DNA from: Polymyxa betae
Lineage: Eukaryota; Endomyxa; Phytomyxea; Plasmodiophorida; Plasmodiophoridae
DNA length: 53,318 nucleotides
NCBI GenBank assembly: GCA_003693705.1
Contig: RBZT01000593.1
Coordinates: 1 to 53,318, forward strand
Direction of reading: 5' to 3'
Under the pieces are notes generated by a model. It was given only the letters and a program-made list of their open reading frames with translations, was not told where the DNA came from and did no database searches. Below, in pieces: positions 45,791 to 53,318 of this stretch. Both the position numbers and the translations under genes were made by a program. How positions within the stretch are numbered: position 1 is the stretch's first letter; the number at the start of each line of letters is the position of its first letter.

Positions 45791-45854
45791 GGTTCCAAAT
45801 AACCTCGATTATCTGCGCAAGTCCGGGACCCAGAGCGGGACCTCGCGGGTCCTC
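45791..45854. repeat. Crypton right terminus: AAATAACC motif plus GGACC-rich inverted end
   Basis: It contains GGTTCCAAATAACC, then CCGGGACCC, GGGACCTCGCGGGTCCTC. It mirrors the left terminus at 43207-43257. Confidence 0.6.
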
Positions 45855-45899
45855 CGATCCTTTTAATTTTTTTTATCAATGACGAGTCTCAGACATGAC

Positions 45900-46115
45900 G
45901 CAGTTTCATTCGTGAAATCCGACGAAGGTTTCATCTGCTATTATCACATGATTGATGTTTACTTCTAAGAACTCTTGACGAATGCTCATCGTTACTGTCT
46001 TTGCAGCGTTTATCTAAACTGTGGTTTCGTTTTGCGAAATTTAATCTTTCTTGATTGGAAAACTGTGCTCGCTTCAGAACACGAGATATTCCAGTGTCCC
46101 GGCTAAGGCCCATAA
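45900..46115 (-). pseudogene. Tc1/mariner-like transposase relic
   Basis: Minus-strand frames read MGLSRDTGISRVLKRA, then FSNQERLNFAKRNHSL, then after a frame change VIIADETFVGFHE. A helix-turn-helix-like end, 'R-L-x-F-A-K' and 'h-h-h-x-D-E-T' in this order and spacing are typical of Tc1/mariner-IS630 transposases around their second catalytic Asp. The reading ends at a stop immediately before the Crypton right end, so the rest is missing. Confidence 0.5.
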
Positions 46116-48210
46116 CTTTCGGTATGATTGTTACGATTTCAGGGTTTTTACAATTGCTGCTGTTCGGGTTTCGCCAACAGCATGCTACATGATTGCGTCA
46201 TGCAACATTTTGTTTGCTGTTGCATAACCTTTTTCATACCTCTGTCTAAAGAAAATCAACAACGAATTTTTCTGGGTTCGGGAACGCAGTTGGGTGTGCT
46301 GGCTTATTCAAAGATCCGACCTTTGGTAACCTGCAATCAGTGACATTTCTGTAAGCGGTTATTTTGTCATCGCTCCGATTAGCCATTGCGACCGTTGTTT
46401 GAGTTGATAAGCAATTGCCATAACCTGTTACGAATACCGTCTGCACGAATTTCTCCACTTTATGGCTTATGCTCTTTCACATAAGTATTTCATTCCTATG
46501 TCGACACCTTCGAGTTTTAGTCTATACTATACTGTCATACGTACTCTTGAATTGGGGTGGAATTGTGACTAAGCCGTTAAGACTTTTCATGATAGGGATC
46601 CATTTAGAAACATGTTCCTTCTTAAGCCAGTCCTTTATCGTGTCTGTTTCCCATTAGTCACAAAGCCTCGTCTACATCCAATGTCCTCACTTACTAACTA
46701 ACACGCCGAAAACACGACAGGTCAGCTCTCTCTTTCTCTGCTGACCTCCCAATAATCCTTGGAGTAAAGCCAAGATAACAGCAGCATGCTGCGTCCAGGT
46801 TCGTTTTTTGAAGCGTTCTCGTTGTCACTTTTGTTATTTTGACATTTCTGTCTCACATTTGTTTGGGTGTTCTCTTTACAATATCTGTATTACGACATTG
46901 TTAATATGCATCAATTCAATGGCCAAGATTGATACCAAGTTCTTCAATATACATCGGACATTATCAACTGTTTCTTTTGGACACTCAGAATACAAAGATT
47001 TCCGATGTTCTCTTCGAGCAAGCGACTTTATCGACTGCTGTCGTAGGCTGTTCACGACCGGTTCAGCTGGCTTTTGATTTTTCATCCACCAAAGCATCGA
47101 TTCCTTTTCGTCGGCTGATATCAGTCGGCGTGATTTCTTTTTCGGCTGTTCCGATTTCTTTGTGTTTATGGGTGGCCTTACGATCAACAGCTCCATTTTT
47201 GGAAATCAAACTGCTGTGGCGACAATTCTGAACCTGGAATCATTGAACCATTGCTGTTTTCACATGGATTGAGGCAAAGGAAATGGTTGATGTGGGAGAA
47301 GTGCTCATGCTGTATAGGCGTTAATGGTCTCTGGTATTGATTAAGGTACAGGTAGATTACAGGGCAGTTTGTCCCAACATTTTTGAATTCTTCAATCTTT
47401 TGGTGTCTCGATTTCAGGAATTCTGATGCTGTGAATATGCTGACCGGGTTCGCTGTTATAAACACAGTAACATCGACGCTTTCCACAACCCTGCTGTCCA
47501 GATACATATGGATCGAGATCGACGTTTTATTGCCAAAAAAATGAAACGATTCGCTCGGCCAATTCTCTCCCATCAGTTTTGGCATAAACCACGATACGCT
47601 CTTTGAATATTTTCTCGAGTTGGCAATAGGTACAAAATTGATGTTTTGATAGCGATAATGTTCGGAATAGCATTGTCAAAATAACGAATCAAAGAATGGA
47701 ATAAGCAGTTCCCATCTGCCTTAACATTGAAAGGTCGAAAACGCCTCGATTGATAAATAAAAGCCTGCCCGAATAAAGGTTGCTATTTCGCTCATCGAAA
47801 CCGTCATTAATAAGCGTTTCGAATACGAATACAAGATAAAGTCTATTGTCTATTATTGTTTTATAAAATATTTGAACCGAGACCAACATCGATACTCAAA
47901 ATCGAAAGGACCAGCCAGAGGCTCAACTGGAGGCCGCTTCAAGATGAGGGCGCTCGAATGCACGTCTGGGTGACTGGCTGTTGTGAGGCCATACAAACCC
48001 TTGGGGTGACCTGCATGACCGGATGTTGTGACGTATATGACCTGCAGAGTGCAGATAGCAGACCTGTCAGAGGTGTGCCGTGTGGTAATTAGAAGCACGA
48101 GCAGCCCACCGCACAGTTTTACAGAAAACAATTGTTTGACGTGGATCGAGACTCAGGCACTTCGACATTGGGTTCATAGCAGCCATGCCGACTGGGACTA
48201 GTGATACAGT
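46116..48210. other. Repeat-like DNA with decayed minus-strand frames
   Basis: Minus-strand fragments at 46246-46458, 46876-47196 (basic, KKSRRLISADEKESMLWWMK) and 47184-47640 (ERIVVYAKTDGRELAERIVS) look like pieces of one or more decayed transposases upstream of the Tc1-like relic. Frames are broken several times and no family can be named for them. Stretch 47930-48080 is GC-richer with no recognised content. Confidence 0.3.
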
Positions 48211-48332
48211 AATTTTTTTATTAAGACCCTGAAATATTTTCTCAGGGTTTAGGGTGCTAGAGACTTTCAGCGTTCAGGGTCTTATTCTTAGGACTTCAGC
48301 AGCATCTCAGGGTCTTAACATTATAAAAAAAT
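48211..48332. mobile_element. MITE-like short inverted-repeat element
   Basis: The perfect 12-bp arms TTAAGACCCTGA (48221-48232) and TCAGGGTCTTAA (48307-48318) are flanked outside by T-run and A-run sequence (48213-48220; 48321-48332). Internal copies of CAGGGTCTTA and CAGGGTTTAGGG are present. It is non-coding and about 120 bp, consistent with a miniature inverted-repeat element or a strong hairpin. Confidence 0.5.
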
Positions 48333-49454
48333 AGCGGTTTTTATTATTTTTTGAAATGGAAAGTCTTTCTCAAAATCTAACTTCATGAAAATAAAGGTTG
48401 AATTCCTTAATACACTTTCGAGCTCGGTCCGCAGGAACCGCCATATAGGCTCTAGAACCGATATTTTACAGTAACATTCACATCCCGGAGTTTTCTTAGC
48501 AGAAACGTTTCACTGATCCAGTGATCCTACGGGGACTAAAAGACCGTGTTGCTAAAATCTTCGAAAGCACATCAATATAATGATATTTCCTAAGAATCCT
48601 TCAATTTTCAGGTTTATTGCTTCTGAGAAAGTACAGCGGTGTGTGCTAAACGCAGTTTATGAGCTAAAAAGGCCGCGCAATAGCGCAGCGCTTATTTTTC
48701 GGTTTTCCACTCGTGAGGCATTCAATGCGCTATTTTGCTCCTGCGCTTTCTCGTGCGCCAAATTTGGGCGCATCGAATACCGCACGGAATAAACATCCAT
48801 TCATCTCCATTTCTTTCTCCCAGTCTATCTCTCTCCTTTGCCTAGGCCCTTGCTGCAAGCTTAGCTTTGCTGTAAATATTGGAAGTCCCGAGCAGTCCCA
48901 TTTCAGAAGAAGGTATTCGTTTCGTAGCGCTAATATTTTTATTATCTATAAAAGTTCCAGAGATATCCGAAAAACGGGTGCTGAACTGCTTTGCTGAATA
49001 ATTGTTTGGGTTCCCCAATAATCATCCAGTAAAAGTTTTGAATACAAAACTCGTGCCTATTTAGATTCGGGATGCGTTTTTTCCAAGGTCGAATATTGAT
49101 GAAGAGGTCTTCATCGCTGTCGTCAGAGCTTGATGAACCTGAGGAAGCTCCGCCTCACATTCCTGGGCCAACACCATTGCATACTGAGCAAAGAGCGCCA
49201 GCATCTGATGCTGGGGAACTGACATTTTGCAGAATCAGTAATAGCACACAGAATGGACCTGCAAGCACTGCTGGGAGCTTCGAGCCTCCCGCACATTTTC
49301 ATACGCTATTTGGTGCGCTATTGATGTTCTACCTCACGGAATTTAGCACACACCGCTGTACTTGCTCTTTGTTAGAAATATGCCGACCTCCGCTGCAGCC
49401 TGCCCCTGAGACGGGCATCAGGCCCCCCATTTGTCACGTGACGTGTACTGGTCA
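48333..49454. other. Repeat-derived region between MITE-like element and gypsy fragment
   Basis: Contains a 22-bp perfect inverted repeat: AAGTACAGCGGTGTGTGCTAAA at 48629-48650 and its reverse complement at 49342-49363. A plus ORF (49072-49470) is Ser/Pro/Glu-rich without a recognised domain and overlaps one arm. No reverse transcriptase or LTR boundary could be identified. Confidence 0.4.
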
Positions 49455-49466
49455 CGTTGACGTTCT

Positions 49467-50860
49467 GTGACTAATAACGATGGTTTATATATTGACTGGA
49501 AAGAGCGGATAATCATTCCTGACGATGATGAATATCTACGTCTGAGATTAGCGATCATCGCCCATGCTGGTGGAGACAGTGGACACGTTGGAATAACGGA
49601 GAGCTTGAATTTTGTTACAATCTGTTTTCGTTTGGAAGTTAATGAAAAAAGATGTGACAAACATTGCAAGCAACTGTCTACACTGTCTCCAATGTAGAAG
49701 TGGTAGGAGAATTCCACGCCCTCTCGGCGAACAATGTCATGGTGAAAAGGCGAACGAATGTTTAAACTATGATTTTGTATATATGGAAGAGGTTGCAAGA
49801 GATGCTCGGCATGACTTTAAATGGATTTTAGTGATGTTGGATGACTTTACTGGATATATAAAATTAACGCCGTGCTCTGAGCCAACTACCGATGTGGTAG
49901 TCGATGCAATTTTGCAGTGGAGAGCAGACTTTGGAACGCCGAAAAAGCTAGTGAGCGATCAAGGATCGTATTTCAAAAGCAAAGTGGTTGCTGAACTTTG
50001 TAAGCAGACTAACATTTCGCTAGACTTTGTTGTCTCATATGTACACTACCCGAATGGAACGGTGGAAGTGATGAACAGACATATACAAGATTTGTTAAAA
50101 TCTTTAATCTCTGAATTAAGATGTGATACCTCGCATTGGCCTTAACTGGTCGTTCATGTGCAGCATACATTGAACCACAGAAGCCAGGCCAGGTTAGGAA
50201 ACCGTGCTCCGGTTGAGTTGAAAACTGGACAGCCTCCTGATAATCCCTTGCAGGATGTGATTCGTATGCATGTGGCTGACTCGATGCCAGTCGCGCCGCC
50301 GTCGACCGCCGAGATAGAACAGCACTATGATCGTTTGATCAAAGTGCTGGCTGAATTTCATAAACCTGCGAACGTGCTTACTAGCAATGAAAGAAATAAA
50401 AAACGGCAAAAATCGACAAAAAATCGCATGATAAATCTGGAAGTGGGGGAGTATGCACTCGTAGCAGTACCGGATCCAAACAGAGCGCCTGGCGGCAATC
50501 TGAGACACAAGTGGCGTGGACCGTTCAAAGTAACGCGTGCTATCAGCCCCTGGGTCTACGAAGTCGAGGACATTGTCAGTTTAAAAGCGAGTAACATTCA
50601 CATCGAGAGACGAAGATTGTATGTTGATAAGCAATTGAATGTCGATGTTGATATAAAATCACAGTATTGTTTTGACAATGTAAAATATGAGATTGAGGAA
50701 TTCCTGGATGTTCGAAGGAACAAGCAGACGGGTGGATTTGAACTGCTAACGAGCTGGAAAGGTTTTGAAAATGATCAGAACAGTTGGGAGACGATTGGTA
50801 ACCTATAGATCGATGTGCCTGGGCTTGTAAAGAGATTCAAACCGAAAACAAGACACAGGC
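49467..50860 (+). pseudogene. Ty3/gypsy integrase-chromodomain fragment, broken
   Basis: Starts in the H2C2 zinc-binding part (HAGGDSGHVGITESL). After a frameshift near 49650 it continues with CLHCLQCRSGRRIPRPLGEQ. The integrase core has MLDDFTGYI (D), LVSDQGSYFKS (D) and YPNGTVEVMNRHIQ (E). In-frame TAA after DTSHWP (about 50143) and TAG after WETIGNL (about 50806) interrupt the frame. The C-terminal part has VGEYALVAVPDPN, LRHKWRGPFKV and a chromodomain (YEIEEFLDVRRNKQTGGFEL, LTSWKGFENDQNSWE). The wording is close to gypsy elements I associate with oomycetes. Gag, protease and reverse transcriptase are absent upstream. Confidence 0.85.
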
Positions 50861-51315
50861 TAAAGAAGGAATGGGAAATGTTTATTTCTGTTCAACGCCA
50901 GCGTTGAGTATACCTTCCTCCAGTTTTTGTCCCACGATGTTTTTCTGGGGGTTTACTGGTGCTCACGCTAGGTCGAGGTTTTTCTTGGAGAGGGGAGTGT
51001 GGTGATCTGGTTAGCGCAGCCCACCTACGCTACTTTCCACCGTACGCATTTAATACAGACTCATTCTATTTTATTGTCTCCATCTGTGATCGACTGTCTC
51101 GTACCTCAGATCGGCACACACAGAGGTCGATGGTTTCGGATTATTCAGTTGTAGGTTATCTGTCCATACAGACTCTTGGAGAATATGCAAGAAGAGCAGA
51201 TGGCCCAGAGTGTCGTAGAGGCTCTGAAGGGAATTTTGGCGGCCTACCGATTGACTCTGACACACAATATGTAGGGTAGGGTAGTTTTGGATTGTGACTG
51301 ATTGAAGGGTTTTAG
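50861..51315. other. Region between gypsy and Harbinger relics
   Basis: Contains a plus-strand ORF (50959-51279) without a recognised domain. An overlapping frame (51185-51277) encodes a short helical peptide (EEQMAQSVVEALKGILAAYR). Possibly part of the Harbinger element's 5' portion. Confidence 0.3.
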
Positions 51316-51920
51316 CTCGATGAAAATGTCATAGGTAGCTAAATTGCAGACCATTGTGAATTCAGCCACAATGGCCTCTTTATCTATGTTGATCCAGGTT
51401 ATCCTGGGTCTTTTCACGTCGTCAATATCCTCCGACAGTCGGAGCTTGACGAGAACTGGAGGGAGAACTTCAAGACACCGATAATCACCAGGAATACGTT
51501 CTCGGAGATCCTGGCTACATGGGTAGGCTGTGGCGTCAGGATTACTGGCAACATGCTTCTAACAGAACACCAGGTCATGATATGTAAATCATGCGGCGTG
51601 TGGGCAATCGTGAGCGTGTTGACGACAATGCCGACGGCGCAATCACTGTGTTTAACAAAATGCATGCGGGCGAGAGAATCGCTGTTGAATGGGGTATCGG
51701 CGGAATGAAGCGGAAATGGAAACGACTAATGAAAGGGTTTGACAACACCAGAGAGAAATTTTCTGATGTATTCTTTGCAGCGGCGATTTTGACGAACTTC
51801 TTGCATCGTCACCAGCAAAATTTCCGAATTGAAATCGATAACAATGGACGCCCAGAAGTCGGATGGGGCTATGCTTTTTGTAATTGTGGAAGCTGTTTGA
51901 AATATATACATCTTGCTTAA
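51316..51920 (+). pseudogene. Harbinger/PIF-type transposase (DDE_4) relic
   Basis: Broken frames on the plus strand read LFIYVDPGYPGSFHVVNILR, then LGDPGYMGRLWRQDYW, a stop, then NKMHAGERIAVEWGIGGMKR, KWKRLMKGFDNTREKF and FAAAILTNFLHRHQQNF. 'GDPGY', 'N..H...R..VEW.IGG.KRKW' and 'LTNFLHR' are the C-terminal landmarks of Harbinger DDE_4 transposases. At least one stop (near 51586) and frame changes make it non-functional. The N-terminal HTH part is not seen. Confidence 0.75.
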
Positions 51921-51930
51921 TGCAAGCTAT

Positions 51931-52655
51931 TTATAAATTCAGGAGCGCAGCTCCTTTTTCTTTCATCTGGGCCTCAGTGATGATGCCCATCTCAAAGGCC
52001 AGTGGTAGTTTGGCCAGTTCAAGGAGCTCGTTCTTGCTTTCAAGGTGAGCCTTGAAAGCGGAAGAGGTCGCCTTAAAATTATCGGCCAGTTCTTGAACCG
52101 ATTTTGTATGGGCCTGCCGAAGGCCCAGCCTCGTCGGCTTGGGAGTGATGACAGTATTTATTTCCTGGTTCCCAGGAGATGTTGCAATCCCGGAAGCATT
52201 GCTTTTAGATATTTTACTGCTGAGGATTGCATCGCGTATTAAAGCATTACCTTGAATGCGTAGCCGTTGGTCAACTTCAAGCGTTTCTTTACGTCGTCAT
52301 CCTGCAGCGCGGCTTTATCGCTCCCCTCATTCGATGTGCCAGTTTTCAGCTGTTTACACGATTCACGAGCATGACGTTTCAGGTTTTCCTGATCCATCTC
52401 TTGTGTCTCGGGGTGGCCCTTCACCACCTCGTCCCACATCTAAAGCAGTTGCGACAGATGAAGGAACGTAACATTGCCCGGAAGCGACAGATATTTTTCC
52501 AAACCGGCCCAAAAATCAGCTGGGAGGCCTGTTTCTTCCGATTTTTGCAATAATCGGAAAAAAGTCGATGATACGCGCATACGAGTGCTGTCAAATGAAC
52601 AGTCTCGACCTGCGGTGGCCGCTTTCTGACTTTCGTTTCTACATTTACAGCGGAT
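51931..52655 (-). pseudogene. Second ORF of the Harbinger-like element (putative DNA-binding protein), frameshifted
   Basis: Minus-strand reading: FWAGL..-like start near 52530, then MWDEVVKGHPETQEMDQENL, KRHARESCKQLKTGTSNEGS, DDVKKRLKLTNGYAFK, a frame break near 52250, then TPKPTRLGLRQAHTKSVQEL, FKATSSAFKAHLESKNELLE and AKLPLAFEMGIITEAQMKEK, stop at 51931-51933. Its stop faces the end of the Harbinger transposase relic 11 bp away. Harbinger elements normally carry a second Myb/SANT-like gene, and the location and basic helical character fit, but no Myb domain was proved. Confidence 0.45.
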
Positions 52656-53200
52656 CCAACGGCTTCGATCTTATTGAAAACACGCCAAAGGTCCCTGAGC
52701 ATCTCAGCCTTTCAGGAGTAGCGATCGTTGATGATGGAAACCCTAACGTCACATCAGCCCAGGGTAATTTTTATCCCCATTATTCTGTCTAACCCATAAC
52801 ATTCTTTACAGGTAGCAATCTCACCGGTCACGAAGAAACAGCGACCAGCAATGACAGCGCAGTTCCAAATGAAATCCAGAAACAGGCAGAAAAAGCGGAT
52901 AACGGGCATTTTCAGGAAATGTTGTGGTGTTCAACGAACATTACGGACAAATGTTGTTAGTTTTGCGAACGCAGCTTTGCGATTTGGCACTGGGCTGCGG
53001 TATGAAGGGCTCAGGGCTGCGTTATAATGTCAAACCGGAATGATAAAAACAATGCATCAGCCACTCTCAGCCGGTCCGATCATGATCATTACTTGTCCGA
53101 TCACGATCTATATCGGTATAGTGTCTTACTCGCACATCAGCACTTGATCATATTGCCGTATAATAATAAAACGACATGAATATTCTTCACCCTGTCTCCT
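52656..53200. other. Intergenic/repeat flank, no gene supported
   Basis: Short frames only. Around 53071-53110 there are repeated CGATCA/TGATCA-type motifs (GATCATGATC, GATCACGATC). Confidence 0.4.
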
Positions 53201-53204
53201 GCTA

Positions 53205-53318
53205 TATCGTATCATCCAGAGCTCTGATATGGTATCGACATGGTATCGTATCATCCAGAGCTCTGATATGGTATCGATACGTATACGTATCAACCAGAGC
53301 TCTGATATGGTATCAATA
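53205..53318. repeat. 39-bp tandem repeat, about 3 copies, running off the window
   Basis: The unit has the core ATCCAGAGCTCTGATATGGT followed by ATCGA. Copies begin at about 53205, 53244 and 53283 (period 39 bp). The third has small differences (CAACC for CATCC, ATCAATA end). CCAGAGCTCTG within the unit is near-palindromic. The array continues beyond the window end. Confidence 0.85.

Larger units (their letters stand above)
43207..45854 (-). mobile_element. Crypton DNA transposon (tyrosine recombinase plus GCR1_C domain)
   Basis: The element, read on the minus strand, encodes a tyrosine recombinase followed by a GCR1_C DNA-binding domain, the layout of fungal-type Cryptons. Its limits are proposed from GGACC-rich, imperfectly inverted ends. 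The left end, 43207-43246, starts GAGGACCC. The right end, 45823-45854, starts GAGGACCC when read on the minus strand. Inside each end is a palindromic motif of the form GGTT(C)CAAATAACC (43245-43257; 45791-45804). Two one-base frameshifts break the ORF, so this copy is probably inactive. No target duplication was confirmed; Cryptons generally make none or very short ones. Confidence 0.8.

Noticed and set aside
48242-48256. CAGGGTTTAGGGT as telomeric repeat
   Set aside because: It is one of several CAGGGT-type internal repeats of the MITE-like element and not a TTAGGG array.
49072-49470. Ser/Pro-rich 132-codon ORF as a gag protein
   Set aside because: No zinc knuckle or capsid-like sequence, and it overlaps an arm of an inverted repeat; gag identity cannot be supported.
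1-53318. CRISPR array or prokaryotic operon
   Set aside because: No regularly spaced repeats with unique spacers; genes are spliced and eukaryotic.

Overview
This window is nuclear DNA of a single-celled eukaryote. Typical eukaryotic housekeeping genes are packed at roughly one per 2 kb on both strands. They are cut by many very short introns, mostly 45-60 nt, with GT..AG ends and a CTAAC/CTGAC-like branch motif shortly before the acceptor. Some neighbouring stops lie only about 20-180 bp apart. I cannot fix the clade. The gypsy integrase and Harbinger fragments look like families I associate with oomycetes, and Cryptons with a GCR1_C domain are known from fungi and oomycetes. The cellular genes are broadly eukaryotic. 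Exon joins were made by eye, so outer coordinates are firmer than internal splice sites. Layout, 0-16 kb: an AT-rich orphan ORF; a probable SDHAF2-like gene; DDI1 (ubiquitin shuttle/protease); an unrecognised protein of about 600 residues; a multi-pass membrane protein; aladin (nucleoporin); GnT-I (N-glycan processing); a VID27-like protein; and a WDR44-like WD40 protein. 16-33 kb: a coiled-coil gene with six near-identical tandem exon-intron units; TIM21; a protein with five GYF domains; a WKF-domain protein; a long Sel1-repeat protein; condensin CAP-H; and alkaline ceramidase. 33-43 kb: PI4-kinase III alpha, a GCK-III (MST3/4-like) kinase and a Derlin. From about 43 kb to the end the character changes to mobile DNA. 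There is a Crypton (tyrosine recombinase plus GCR1_C) with unusual inverted, GGACC-rich ends; a Tc1/mariner-like relic; a small MITE-like palindrome; a broken Ty3/gypsy integrase-chromodomain fragment; a Harbinger-type transposase relic facing a second ORF tail to tail; and a 39-bp tandem repeat that runs off the window. The cellular genes belong to separate pathways (secretory and ER functions, mitochondria, nuclear pore, chromosome structure, lipid signalling). Their neighbourhood reflects gene density, and I see no functional cluster. The most novel items are the Crypton ends, the concerted exon repeat array, the five-GYF protein and the unrecognised gene at 3161-5251.
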